NCBI RefSeq assembly: GCF_949987515.2
Contig: NC_082696.1
Coordinates: 37,304,431-37,368,430, forward strand
Length of the DNA stretch: 64,000 nucleotides
Direction of reading: 5' to 3'
Origin: Delphinus delphis
Taxonomy: Eukaryota; Chordata; Mammalia; Artiodactyla; Delphinidae
This document shows positions 36,927 through 49,372 of the stretch, piece by piece; position 1 is the stretch's first letter, and each line of letters starts with the position of its first letter. A program made the translations under genes and the position numbers. The notes under the pieces were generated by a model. It made no database searches. It saw nothing but the letters and a program-made list of their open reading frames with translations, and had not been told where the DNA came from.

Positions 36927-37122
36927 AAAGAGAATTTTAAAAATTGACCACATATCCAACAAACAGTGGAGTAGAATTGGCAGGATAGGCAGTGTCAGAA
37001 GTACTCTCTATTAATGTCTTAATCTTACTTGTAATTTTTCTTGTCTCTCACCCTGTCATCTGAGAAGATTGTTAAAATAACGATAAAATATGGTTAAATT
37101 TTACAATGAATCACTTAACACT

Positions 37123-37165
37123 GTATATGCTTATCAACAATCCGGGTATATGCTTATTAACAATT
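37123..37165. repeat. Short tandem duplication
   Basis: gtatatgcttatcaacaat recurs as gtatatgcttattaacaat about 22 bases later, a local two-copy duplication with one substitution. Confidence 0.8.
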
Positions 37166-37469
37166 TGCAGTTCCAAAAAAACATGCCATACTAAAAATAT
37201 TTAATGAAAGAGGAAATTTTAAAATGTCAATTATAGGACCACTGTAAAAGGAACTTATTCTTCCAACAAATGTCTTCACAAAACAACCTGCTAGACTACT
37301 TGACAAAATGTTCCGGTATGTTCAAAACTGTTAAGTGATGTCAAGTTTCCAAAGACAAGGTGAGAAATTCAATCAGCCATTCAAATGGTATGTCTACAAA
37401 ATGTCAAACATCTGCATACAAGAGGAATGCCTGACTTTTCATCTGAATGATTAAAATCATCTAACACAA

Positions 37470-37640
37470 TTACTAACATTTGGATTGTGCTTTATAATTC
37501 ACCAAGTGCTTTACACACCTCAATTCACTGAGCCTCAGAATAACCCTGCAATAGGTAATAATTATGCCTCCTTCCTAAGAAACTGAAGCTTAGAATGAAT
37601 AGGGGAGTTCTACTAACTCAACATTAAATTTATAAACTGG
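37470..37640 (-). mobile_element. MIR SINE
   Basis: ttcaccaagtgctttacaca, agaataaccctgcaataggt, then tcctaagaaactgaagctta match an antisense MIR. Confidence 0.75.
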
Positions 37641-38930
37641 AGATGGTCTCCTTGAAGAAAAAGGCACAAGAGGAACAGCCAACAGTGGGCCTACAAGCCA
37701 AGATCTCAACTGCTTACTCTTTCTTAAAATAGTAAAGACACACTTTCATGTGTCTGTGTGGATGTGCAGGGAGTTTGGGAACAAGGAAACAAGAGCCAGT
37801 ACATTTAGAATAATTACCACTTCTAGGAAAACTGCTCTCCGATCCTCATTGTTTTAGTAAAAGGAGTATCTCCAAAAGATAATATAGACATCAAAGTACC
37901 AAGTGTCCATAATGTGAAGGCTCATTGTGTTCCCGACATTCTGTTTTACTATGTCTGAGTTGGAAGAACAATGATGAAAAGCTTTCCTCTCTCCGTGTGC
38001 AAGATTCAAAAGGGCAGTAATTACCACAAGAGAGGAAAGACATCCTTGTTTCTGGCACTTTGCCATTATTAATTTGTCTTAGGACACTTTTGTGTCAAGT
38101 GCTTTCTAATCTTTTTTTAACATGGATAACCACATTTGCACAGTTAGCAATTGTTTTTGCAATAATAACAAGCAAAAGGAATCTGGTCCCATATGGCGTT
38201 CCATTTCTATGGGTTTCTATTTATTTAAATTGTCAAAGGACACAGCTGGTTCAAAGACAAACACCTTAAAAACCATTCCTATTTTTCACACCAAAATCAT
38301 GTTATATATATTAGCGATTTATTATATTTTTCTCAAAATCTCATGTTTTGTTACTTGTGTGATTTCTGATAGCATGAAATATTTGTTTTGTCTCCTTCAT
38401 GTAAGCACCTTAATGAAAAAGAATTCCTAAGTGTGAATACTTGCCACTGACAAAAAAATGATGACATGGCTGTCACATGAATCAGTGATATGCTAGGAAA
38501 CCTGATGTTTAGTTAAAACATTTCTCTGAATAAATACTTCAGGAATAATGCTTTTTAAATTTTGTCCAGAGCTCTTTGTAAGTAGCTGTGTTTCCTCTAA
38601 TCAAGCTGTTATAGGAAGAATCAGGACAAAGCTCAAGAGATTTTTCTATAATTGTTAAATATTTAATTATATTGAACATGGCGTTTAAGTATGGATTTTG
38701 ATGACTCTGAGTGAGCCATTAAAAGACTGGAAACACAGCTATAAATTCTATCAAACTATTGACCAATAGGCAGCATATTGGCTTACAGTATTCTCTGGAG
38801 GAATAGTTTCCAGAAAACAGATAAACTTAAGCAGGTATCTCAAATGCATAAAACCCTTGATTTAGTAAACAATTTACTGCAAACACCAATACAGAAAGCA
38901 CTCTGTCAAGTAAAAATTTACATGGTACTT
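37641..38930. other. Unique sequence, nothing recognised
   Basis: Overlapping frames of 70-102 codons at 37854-38430 occur on both strands in three frames and have no recognisable motif, which points to chance. Confidence 0.4.
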
Positions 38931-38931
38931 A

Positions 38932-39322
38932 TGATGGTTTTTTGATGTGTTAACTTGACTAGGCTATAGTCCTCAGTTACTGAATCAAATACTAATTGAG
39001 ATGTTGCGTGGAAGTACTGTGAAGATGTGATTAAAGTCCATGATCAGTTGACTTTGAGTTGGGAGATTATTTTAGATAATCTGGGCTAGCTTGATATAAT
39101 CAGTTGAAAGGCAAAGCTGAAGATTCTCTGAGAAAAGAAATTCCCCCTGTGGACAGAACCTTCAGCTACTGCCTGAAAGTACTAGTCTGCCTTTCTTGAC
39201 AGCAAGCCCTATATATTTTGGACTTACCAAGCCAGCAGACACAATTGCGTGAGCCAATTCTTTATAATGAATCTCTTAACATATTGTCTGCTGGTTTTGC
39301 TTTTCTGGTTGAACCTAATACA
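38932..39322 (+). mobile_element. LTR-like interspersed repeat
   Basis: Starts tgatggttttttgatgtgtt followed by aacttgactaggct and ends gaacctaataca, so it opens with TG and closes with CA as LTRs do. Internal gtgagccaattctttataat and gaatctcttaa correspond to a widespread old mammalian repeat whose class I cannot fix by eye. Confidence 0.5.
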
Positions 39323-39904
39323 AGGCTATGGGATTAAATTCAGGCCAAGTGTAGAAACAGTGAGTTTTAACATACTTTTAGCTCTCAGACCTAGAGTCAT
39401 GGGACATTTTTATTTTCTTCAATGATTACACTATTAGTATGTTGTCTGAAATATGGTAAAAGAATAAGGTTATTGAATCTATGGTGGGGAGACAAAGAAA
39501 GCTATGATTATCTATTGGTTCTATGACATAAGAGACAGGTAATAATATGCAGTTTCATTTTGAGCATGTTTCAGATCAAATGGTATCATTCTTATTGAAT
39601 AAAGATCTTGGTTAAGGAACGAAAATAAATAAAACAATCATGGAAATAGTTAAGGACATGTAGACCGAGAAAGAATTCAAAATGGCTCAGCGAAAATTCT
39701 TAGAAGGAGAATCAAGAGGAGTTAAATGGTTTGGGCAGAGGAAAACCGAACTTGAAAATAACTGTTGTGTGGGATGTAATAAGTGATTTCACAAGCATGT
39801 ACTATGAGTGGCAGATTGAGGCTAAAAAGGATGAGGGGCAAGCAGTGGGATGGTTGATAGAGAAACAAAGTCAATTAAGCCGTTTGGTATGCAATAATAC
39901 ACTT
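39323..39904. other. Unique sequence
   Basis: Contains a 67-codon frame (39731-39934) of ordinary composition without known motif; it runs into the MER5-like element, so it is unlikely to be coding. Confidence 0.4.
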
Positions 39905-40095
39905 TTTGAAAAGTGGTCCTCAAACTTTCCTTGAAAAGGATGTTAAAAATGCAGTTTTCTATGCCCTGCCTTCAGAGATTCTTATTCAGCATGCACGTAG
40001 TAGGGCCCAGAAATCCTCAGCTTTTAGGCAAATGCCATTAATGATTCTAATGCAAGTGGTGCAGTGATTATACTTGAAGAATCATAGCTTCAAAC
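39905..40095 (+). mobile_element. MER5-like hAT (Charlie) element
   Basis: gtggtcctcaaactttcctt, then gttaaaaatgcagttttcta, then gcccagaaatcctcagcttt, then aatgattctaatgcaagtgg resemble MER5A-type non-autonomous hAT elements in order. About 190 bp, no coding capacity. Confidence 0.65.
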
Positions 40096-40424
40096 CTTCT
40101 GCTTTTATTTCTGTATTACAAAGAAAAGCACGCAGATTGCACTTAATTTTTAATAGTTTTTCATAGGATTATTATTACTCTTGGTGATATTTTCACATTC
40201 CTACAAACATATGTTTTGGTCTCATCATAAACTGCCCTATCTACCTATTTGGACTGTGGCAATTTCAACAAACAAAAGAACTAAAGAATGAAATAACCGT
40301 TTATGAAGTAACATAATGGTTTTACCTAGCCATAAATTTTAAAAAGTACAATATTTAAGGATGCAGAATAAAAAGAGAATGATTGTAGATCATGTTGGTT
40401 TTTCTGAATCATCTTTTTTTCTTA

Positions 40425-40804
40425 CAGTTTCACCAAGATATAACTAAAAAGAGCACTGTATAAATCTAAGGTGTACAGAATAATTATTTGACTTACGATA
40501 AGTCATAAGTATATCAATATGATACTTATAATATATATATAAGTTTAGTGAACATCCATCATCTCATACAGATAGAAAATTAAAGAGAAAAATATTTTTC
40601 TCTTATAAGAACTCTTAAGATTTACTCTTAACAGCTTTCATATATAACATATAGCAGTGTTAATTATATTTATCATATTGTACATTACATCCCTAGTACT
40701 TATTTATCTTACAACTGGGAATTTAAATCTTTTGACTGCCTTCACCCATTACTCCTCCCCTCACTTCTGGTAACCACAAATCTGATCTTTTTCTATGAGT
40801 CTGT
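40425..40804 (-). mobile_element. L1 3' UTR copy (minus strand)
   Basis: Antisense L1MA/L1MB-type 3' UTR: tctaaggtgtacagaataat, gtacattacatccctagtac, tacaactgggaatttaaatc, ctggtaaccacaaatctgat. It is followed immediately by a second 3' UTR of related sequence in the same orientation. Confidence 0.7.
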
Positions 40805-42525
40805 TTGTTACTGAAGTATAATTGAGCTACAACACTATGTCAGTTCCTGCTACACAACATAGGGATTGGATATTTCTAAACATTTCAAAATGATCACTAG
40901 GATAAGTTTAGTTACATTGTGTCACCATAAAAAGACATTACATAGTTATTGACTACATTCCCCACACTGTACATTTCATACCCAGGACTCATTTATTTTG
41001 CACTGGAAGTTTGTACTTCTTAATCTCCTTCTCCACTTCTTTCTTCTCCCAAGCTCCTCCCCTCTGGTAACCACTATTTTAGTCTTTGCATCTGTGGGTC
41101 TGTTTGTTTTGTTATATTCATTCATTTTGTTTTTTAGATTCCCCATATAAGTGAAGACATACAATATTTTTCTTTGTCTGACTTATTTCACTAAGAATAA
41201 TACTGTCCAGGTCCATCCATGTTGTCACAAATAGAAAAATTACATTTGTTATGGCTTAGTACATTTCACTGTGTGTGTGCATGTGTGTGTCTGTGTGTCT
41301 GTGCAACATCTTCTTTATATATATACAACTGTTGCTGTTGTTATATATATACAACTGTCCATCTGTTGATGGACACTTAGGTTGCTTCCATATCTTGGCT
41401 ATTGTAAATAATATTGCTATGACCATTGGGGTGCATGTATCTTTTCAAACTGGTGTTTTCATTTTCTTCAGATAAATGCCCAGAAGTGGAATTGCTGGAT
41501 CATATAGTAGCTCTGTTTTTAATGTTTTGAGCAATCTCCATACTGTTTTCCATACTAGCTCAAACAATATATATTCCTACCAACAGTTTACTAGAGTTAC
41601 CTTTTCTCCACATCACTGCCAACAGTAGTTATTTCCTGTCTTTTGATTATAACCATTCTGACAGGTGTGAGATGATATCTCATTGTGGTTTTGATTTGCA
41701 TTTCCCTGATGATTAGTGATGTTGAGCATTTTTTTCATGTGTCTGTTGTCCATTTGTATGTCTTTGGGTAAATGCCTATACAGGTCCTCTGCTCATTTTT
41801 TAATCATTTTCTTTTAAATTTATATTGAGTTGTAAGAGTTCTTTATATATTTTGGATTTAATGCAATCCCTATCAAAATACCATGACATTGTTCACAGAA
41901 CTAGAACAAATAATTTTAAAATTTGTATGGAACCATAAAATACCCAAAGCAATCTTGAGAAAAAAGAACAAAGCTTGAGGTTATCACACTCCCTGACTTC
42001 AGACTATACTACAAAACTATAGTAATCAAAACAGGATGGTACTGGTACAGAAACAGACACATGGATCAATGGAACAGAATCGAGAGCCCAGAAATATATC
42101 CATATGCATATGGTCAATTAACCTATGACAAAGGAAACAAGAATATATAATAGGGAAAAGAGAGTCTCTTAAATAAGTGCTACTGGGAAAACTGGACAGC
42201 TAAATTAGAAATTTTTCCCACACCATATAGAAAAATAAACTCAAAATGGATTAAAGACCTAAATGTAAGACCTGAAACCATAAAACTCCTAGAAGAAAAC
42301 ATGGGCACTACACTCTTTGACACTGATCTTAACAATATATTTTTTTGTACCTGTCTCTTCAGGCCAGGGAAACAAAGGCATAAACAAACAAATGGGACCT
42401 AATGAAACTTAAAATCTTTTGCACATTGAAGGAAACCATCAACAAAATAAAAAGGCTACCTATCAAATGGGAGAATATACTTCCAAATGATATGCCTGAT
42501 CAAAGGGGTAAATATCCAAGATATA
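40805..42525 (-). mobile_element. Twin-primed L1 with inversion breakpoint near 41858
   Basis: 40805-41857 is antisense L1 from the 3' UTR back through ORF2 to aagagttctttatatatttt (ORF2 near ...AKYIKNS...). From 41858 the orientation flips to sense: aatgcaatccctatcaaaat up to ggggtaaatatccaagatat at 42525. In L1 order the sense piece ends exactly where the antisense piece begins, with about a dozen overlapping bases (atccaaaatata). The two halves thus form one L1 with an inverted 5' part. A duplicated tatatatatacaactgt unit sits at 41317-41359. A 99-codon frame at 42402-42701 starts in L1 and leaves it. Confidence 0.85.
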
Positions 42526-44840
42526 GTATAAGTGTTATTTGTCTTTCAACAGAGAATTATAATCCAAGGGGAAATGTTTGCCATTATTTTCCATATGTCT
42601 TCCCTAAATTATTTGATGTTGTTATTGTTTCTATAATATATCTAATACTGTCATGCAAGGAACTCATGAAACTTAATTCCAAAGAACAGGAGCCTCAATA
42701 AGCAAACAGCTACTTTTAACCATATAAAGAAGAAGATGTACAACTCTGGACAATCATTAAGAGCTTTCATATATTGTATATAAATAATAAGTACATTTAC
42801 ACACATGAAATACCTATTTTTGAAATATATTAAAAGAAAAGGACTGCTACATTCCTGAATCTTCTAGAATAATTTTCTAAGCAAACTGCTCACTGAAATA
42901 ATCACACAGATTAGACTTTTCAGATTCATTACAGCACAATTAGTGCAGAAAAAATAAAACAGACACTAGCTACAATCTTTTACTGTTCATTATATAAAGT
43001 CCATCTTTCTTTGAGCACAAAGGATAGTCTTTGTATCAGCATTTATTTTTTTATGTTTCGAAGGGAGATTTTTTTTTTTCTGTTAAGATCCCCGGGGCTT
43101 TGTAGCTGACACAGAGTACTTCTATGACTTCTACAATTCAAAGAATTCCCCAAAGAACCAGAGCTCATCATTTTAAACTGCATTATGTGAAAATTGAAAA
43201 TGTTTTGTTTTACATACAGCACTAATGAAATGATTTACTTGCATAAAACTATTGTAGGATAATGATATATCTGAGAGTTTCATAACGTGAAAGAGTTCAA
43301 TTCAAGTTTAAGATATTAAAATATAGTAGCATTTTGCCATGAATTTCATTTCAAAGTCAAAGGGCCCTGGAATAGCCCAAACATAGATATGTTTTACACT
43401 CAAATTGTTATGCTGGAAACTAATGCACACAAACACTGAGTAAATGATGTATTTCAAGATAGGGGGATTAGCATGTCATAAATTTTAATATGAAGAAAAT
43501 GCTTTCATTTTTTCTTCCAACCAATGATAGGAATAGATGTACATTGTGTAATAATTAATTCAATTTTCTACTAATTAATCCCCTTGTCCCCAGTCTATTG
43601 CTCCATCCACTTAAATCCATGGTTAACAGTTATTGAAATATAATTACATACGCCTGTATCGAACAAAAATTTACTTTAGGTTTGCCCAATCCCTTTAATT
43701 TTATTACTGAGAAAAGATGTTTTGTTAGAGCTTAGATTTATTTTTCCCAAAATTAAAAGGACATCTCTTTAGGCTTGGCTGTTAAAGTATAAACCTGTAT
43801 AAGTTGTTTCTGCCTCCAGAATTAAATCAATTCATTATGAAAATAAGCGATCTTATGGTGAATCCATTAGTGTGGTCTTATTACTTCCCTCAGCACTCTA
43901 GGAGAGCTAGTCCCTCTAAGAAGGAAAGTATGGCCAGCACAGGATACTCAGAGTTCTCTACCAAGACACCAGTGGTGGACGATCAGTGGATCAAGGAAGC
44001 CTTCAGATGGTGGTAAGAATAAAGCTAATTATGGCTGATTAAGAGGCCCATATTTAGGACGTAAAAACAAAATAAAACAAAATGTTGCTAGGAGGAATTT
44101 GATAGACTAAGACATAAGGAAGAGTTTGAAAATCAGGCATTTATTTAAGAGTTTTGTAAGCATTAGTGGAAAATGAAGTGTAGGCAAATGGCTACAAAAA
44201 AAAGGTTTGGGAACATTTGAGATCCTAAAGATTCCAAGATAGAGATATCATCCAGTTCGTTGAAGCCTTGACAGTAAAGAGGAAACAATGGACATGGAAG
44301 CTGAAGAGCAGCAAACGTTTGAGACCAGGATGCTTGACATACCCCTGAAGTAGCAGTTAAATTTGATAAGTTAGATTCCTTTCAAAATTTATAATAAAAT
44401 AGTGTCTTCTTTGCATAATTTGATCACTAAAAGATAAGAGACAATGACTTTTCATCATTCTGTGAGCATCTGGCCATTTCTTACTATCTGATGAGCTCTT
44501 TCTTCTCTTGTTTTGATGATCTGACAGGATATGCATTAGGCCAAAGTACAAACAAAGTCATTATCAATCTGTATGTGTGGTGGCAGATGTCTGTATTCAT
44601 CACTACTTCTGCAGTTTTAAGTGACAATCAAACATGCATTTTTAAAAAACATTTTCTATACTGAAGGTGACAGTGTAAAATTTCAATCTCGAAAAAGTAA
44701 CAGGGTTTTCTAATGAGACACATGAATCTGCAAATGAAATAATCTACCACATTCTGATGTTATACAGTTACGTGGAAAAACTTGTAGGACATGAAATTTC
44801 CTAGCTGAAACCCAGCATCTCAGTTAATTAGGAAGGACAT
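42526..44840. other. Unique AT-rich sequence
   Basis: No gene or repeat recognised. A 70-codon frame at 43804-44016 includes a stretch with reasonable composition (TGYSEFSTKTPVVDDQWIKE) but lacks a clear acceptor/donor pair or known domain. Confidence 0.4.
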
Positions 44841-44854
44841 AAAATGAACTCTTA

Positions 44855-45069
44855 GGGCTTCCCTGGTGGCGCAGTGGTTGAGAGTCCGCCTGCTGATGAA
44901 GGGGACACGGGTTCGTGTCCCAGTCGGGGAAGGTCCCACATGCCGCGAGGCGGCTGGGCCTGTGAGCCATGGCCGCTGAGTCTGCGCGTCCGGAGCCTGT
45001 GCTCCGCAACGGGAGAGGCCACACCAGTGAGAGGCCGGCGTACCGCAAAAAAACAAAAACAAAAAAAAA
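44855..45069 (+). mobile_element. CHR-type SINE with non-A extension before the duplication
   Basis: Full-length body from gggcttccctggtggc to ggcgtaccgc and an A-rich tail (aaaaaaacaaaaac...) to 45069. Perfect 14-bp target duplication aaaatgaactctta at 44841-44854 and 45084-45097. Between tail and duplication lie 14 extra bases, ggcttccatctgct (45070-45083). A box and B box are intact. Frames of 74-84 codons over it are shadows. The perfect duplication suggests a fairly recent insertion. Confidence 0.95.
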
Positions 45070-45097
45070 GGCTTCCATCTGCTAAAATGAACTCTTA

Positions 45098-46060
45098 AAA
45101 ACCATCAAAAGATGCTACATCAATAATTCACAGCTTCGAAAGAAAAAGAGACAGTGTTTAAGAAAAGGAACTTTAGGGGGAAATTCTAGTAAACACTAAT
45201 CTGAAAATTAATGATTATCCATCAATTACTAAATATAAATTTATATCTCGAGAAGACTATTTTGTAGAACATAACTGTTAATTATGCCATGCAAGAAACA
45301 CATATTCAAGGATTAAGCTTTCAAGTGTACTTACCATGCTCAATACAGAGACTATATTCCATCTAATAGCTTACTCTTAAACTGATATTTCTGAAGCTCG
45401 TTAACATAAATTATGTCAACTTGTTGCTATACTTTTATTAGTAATAGAAGGATAGAATAAACAAAATATATAAGCACTAAATTAGGAAAAAATATAAAGA
45501 AAAGATTTATATTTGTGTGTGTGTATTTGAATAAGACCATGGAAGTGTAATCATTACTTTACTCCTAAATTATCACTTTGCTTATGATTGCAAGTTCTGA
45601 TGTCTATTTTCTCCATCCATTATATCATCTGATGTCTGTTTTCTCCTTCCTTTATTATATCATCTTCTTTTATGCCAAGATCTGCAAGAACAGGATCTTT
45701 GATTGCTTAACTCCAATGTGAAAATCTACCTAGGAGACTCTCACCTTGACACTTCCCATAGGGAGGTCAAAACACAGCCAGTTAAAACTCTCAATCTATA
45801 TTTTCCAAAGGCAGATAAAGGTCATTGGACTGGCACTAAAACGAATAACGATTAAGTCCTCATCTTGCAAAATTATCTCTTTTACATGTTTAACATGTTG
45901 ATTCCAGTAATGTCTACATTTCATAGTTGTAATAAATAACATGGAATCTACTAATAGACTTAGCATCTTAGTAAACACTAAGATAATAGAGCATATCTTC
46001 AGACTTCTCATAAACTAAACATTTCCATACATGCATTTGCATGATCTATACTTCCCTAAT
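45098..46060. other. Unique sequence with a two-copy tandem duplication
   Basis: At 45596-45627 and 45628-45662 tctgatgtctattttctcca and tctgatgtctgttttctcct begin two adjacent ~32/35-bp units ending attatatca. No gene is seen. Confidence 0.6.
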
Positions 46061-46061
46061 A

Positions 46062-46115
46062 ATTTTTTAAGTGTTTAGAACAGTGCCTGGCATAGATGTC
46101 CATTATAAATGTGTG
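46062..46115 (+). mobile_element. L2/MIR tail fragment
   Basis: gtgtttagaacagtgcctgg followed by catagatgtcc and tataaatgtgtg is the conserved 3' tail of L2/MIR. Confidence 0.6.
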
Positions 46116-46367
46116 TTATATAAAATATAATAACCATCTGCCAACTGAGTTATTTTCTCAATCAGGTCTATAAGTTTCAAGTTCAAAATATTAAAATATG
46201 GATATAGATATGTCTCTCTGATCTTAGAGGAGGCAAGGTTTGGGGCAATTTATTGGCTTCTGATCAAGCAAAACCACCTAGAACTGAAATTTCCCAAATG
46301 CAAAATATAATTAAATTTATTTTCATAAAAATCACTTGGATAATAATAGTAAAAAAAAAATTAACCC

Positions 46368-46445
46368 AATTCAGCAAATATTTATTGAGGACCTGCTATG
46401 TTCAAAATATTTTACTGCTAACTTCAAAGAATACACAGTTGCATA
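46368..46445 (-). mobile_element. L2 3' tail fragment
   Basis: ttcagcaaatatttattgag followed by gacctgctatgttcaaaata is the antisense L2 end. Short and diverged. Confidence 0.55.
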
Positions 46446-46590
46446 AGATGAAGTCCCTTTTTATGGTACAGTACAGTAACAATTATGGGTTATTTTCTGT
46501 AATTCATAAGAAAATAGTGATTTTAAAAAAATATTTGCAATTATAAAGTGATTCATTATTATAAAGCTTAATTATATATTTATATCTTAT

Positions 46591-46672
46591 TTAGATTGAT
46601 CTATCAATTAATCAGTCTATCAACCTACCTACCATTACCTACCTACACATATCTATCCATTTATCTATGAGA
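46591..46672. repeat. Degenerate tetranucleotide (ATCT/CTAC) repeat
   Basis: Interrupted tatc, ctac and atct units (ctacctaccattacctacct, atctatccatttatctatga). Confidence 0.65.
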
Positions 46673-47883
46673 AGAAAAAAAAATCCATCTGAAAAAATAT
46701 CAGACAGGGCAGCAGGAAATTTATTCAGAATCTGTGGCTCTAGGCACTGTGCAATATTTAAATCTCTTGCTCCTCTAAAGCTCTTACAGAAAATAAAAGT
46801 TCAGTTATTGCCAAAATTAGGCATAGTTAATTATTAAAAATGACAACTAACATCTTCAAGTGCCATCCATCATTTAAGAAGGATTCCAGTTGAGGGGCAC
46901 TTTGATTCCAAGAGAAAACTTCTTTGATGTTTGCACATTGCTTCACAAGCAAAGAAACCACTATAACAGTCTCAGTAACAATTCTCCTCAGAAAGTAATA
47001 CTGTGGATAAAAGACCCAGTATCCAGGGCCTACCCTCAGGTAAATCGGTAAAATGGAGAAAACATGCCTTGAGTACCAAACCACTCTCCCTGGGCTCCCT
47101 CCGGTTGTCTTCACTGCCTTTCTACTTTCTTGATCCCCACCCCTTTTCCCTCTTGTAACTTCTCTGGTTCTCGATTTAAACTCTAATTACCAAAGTAATT
47201 AAAACCGCATAGAGCTTTACATTTCTGTCGATTGCTTTTGCATGCCTTTATGTTATCCGCTCCTACAACAAAGACAGGTGCCATAACACGTTAAGATATT
47301 AGCTAACTTAATGTCATTGTACTTGAGTTCACTTCTGATTCCAAATTCCTCACGGCTTACACATGGGATAAAATGTTCAGTTTTAAACAAGACAAGCAAG
47401 GTCTGCATAGCCTGTATTAATGATCTTTCCCCCATTTGCCTTCTGATGTATTCACGTCTGTGATCCATTGGTCTTACTGAGTTGTGCTTAGATCTGATCA
47501 TGATTTGCCACAAATCTTATATATGGCCTGAGAGCTTAGTACATTAATTCCTCACCATGATTTTGAATTCCTGATCTAGGAATTTATCATTTTATTTTTA
47601 TTTTCAAGTTAACACTCCTATTATCTTTGCTAATTTTGATCATGTTGTAGTGCCTGTATGGTACAGCAACTTGGGTCCATGACCAACATCTAAAGCAAAT
47701 GCACATTCCCTCCCCAAACATAGTACTATGCCTGATATAGATCATTTAAGGTCTTAGTTTTGTATTATATTGGAAAATCTGAATTCCTTCTTTGTACTCT
47801 AGTCAGAATTGGGTCTTTTCTCTTTGAGTACATTGTGCTCAAATTATTTCCGAAATTACTCTTCCAATCCAAACTAGCCAGTC
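46673..47883. other. Unique sequence
   Basis: No gene recognised. Minus-strand frames of 95 and 86 codons (46827-47114 and 47253-47513) start with Met and have ordinary composition but no known domain or splice support. Confidence 0.4.
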
Positions 47884-48110
47884 AGGTAGAGTATAAAGTC
47901 TACAGCCAGACTGCCTAGGTAAGAATACTGGCTTTCTAAAGGACTAGCTCTGTGACCTTGAGAAAGCTCTGTGACCTCAACCACACTATGTCTTAGTTTC
48001 CTCATCCATTACATGGGGCTGTTTCACAGTACCTTCTTCCTAAGGATGATGTGACAATTAAAAAGTTAATGTATGTGACACACTTAAAATTAAGTTGGAT
48101 ATGCAATGAT
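47884..48110 (+). mobile_element. MIR SINE
   Basis: Sense MIR in order: cagccagactgcctaggtaa, gactagctctgtgaccttga, cttagtttcctcatccatta, gatgatgtgacaattaaaaa. One of the better-preserved MIR copies here. Confidence 0.85.
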
Positions 48111-48784
48111 CTCTAAACAAGGATTAGCTTTTCCCATTTAATCCAGATACCCATAATAATGTATGATATATCAGTGGTATATGTGATAATATATTCATGG
48201 CATACTTATTTGTTTTAATGAGAAGTTCTGAAAATCTGTATCTGAGCCGCATTATCTGATGCCAATGGTACTCACTTCCAGAACTGTGGCAGAATTACAC
48301 CAGAAGTGTAAGGAAATCAGTCTTAAGGAAATCACACTGTGTCAGGAGCTGCCAAACTCTAAACTCACAGTTGTGTAATTCATGCTCCAGACCTTGTTTT
48401 TCCCTTATTAGGAAATGTCTAAATTTCATATGTGAGATAAAATTCATGTTGCTTCTATCTATGCTTCTTGAATTTACGTATCTCCAAAGATCACCAAATT
48501 TGTTCTGATTTTTTTTATATTACTGTGAATTTATGCAGTAAATTGTAATTGGTCTAAAATTCTCCTGGATTTGGATTGCAAAGGTTTGTAAAATTTCCAA
48601 AAAATATCTTGGGAGATCTACCTAACATTACTCGCTTTTTATTTTACCAAGATAGAGCACTTAAAGCAAAATGTGAAGTCAAAACAATAAAACAAGGAAG
48701 AAATTTTATGCCACAGAGTTTAAAAACTATGTAGAAAAGCATTTTAAAAAAACAACTTAACTATAAATCACACTAGGAAACACT

Positions 48785-48985
48785 TTTCCATGATATAAGA
48801 CAGGCAAAGTTTGTCTTAATAAACATTGCATACTAATGAAAAAAGACAAACACAAAAATGAAAAACAGGCAGATATGTGAAGATAAATTGACCAAAGAAA
48901 TCATACAGAAAACAAATGAAAGGTATTCAACCTCACTGATAATCAAATTCTAGCTGAATTATAATGCAACGTCATTTTTCCCCTA
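48785..48985 (+). mobile_element. Old L1 ORF2 fragment
   Basis: aaaacaggcagatatgtgaa, aatgaaaggtattcaacctc, actgataatcaaattctagc correspond to the late ORF2 region (LKAYEKMLNLT-like) in sense. No open frame. Confidence 0.6.
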
Positions 48986-49144
48986 TCATACCATAGAACA
49001 TAGACATATTATTTTGTTATAAGATTATGTATTAACATGCCCCAAATTTTCATGCTTATCCTATCTCCTATAAAGCTATTAATTATTTTTACTAAATCTA
49101 GAATGAGGAAGGGAAAACACTTCAGGTGACAGCACTATTTAAAA

Positions 49145-49372
49145 GCATTACATGTTTCCCCCTAAGACCAGAAACAAGAAAAGGATGTCTGTTCTCACCA
49201 CTGCTATTCAATATTCTACTGGAAGTTGTAGCTAAAACAATGAAGCAAGAAAAGAAATGAAAGGTATCTAAACTGGAAGAGGAAAAACAATCTCTTTTTT
49301 TAGAAGACATAATCCTATATACATATATATAGTAAATCCTAAAGAATCCAAAAAAAAACTAGCTGAGCTAGT
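49145..49372 (+). mobile_element. Old L1 ORF2 (RT) fragment
   Basis: aaggatgtctgttctcacca, ctgctattcaatattctact, gaagacataatcctatatac, taaatcctaaagaatccaaa match the RT core with its degraded YADDM-like region (gaagacataatc). It comes from an earlier part of ORF2 than 48785-48985, so it is a separate copy. Confidence 0.75.

Noticed and set aside
38060..38430. Frames of 69 and 102 codons
   Set aside because: They overlap in different frames without motif or splice signals.
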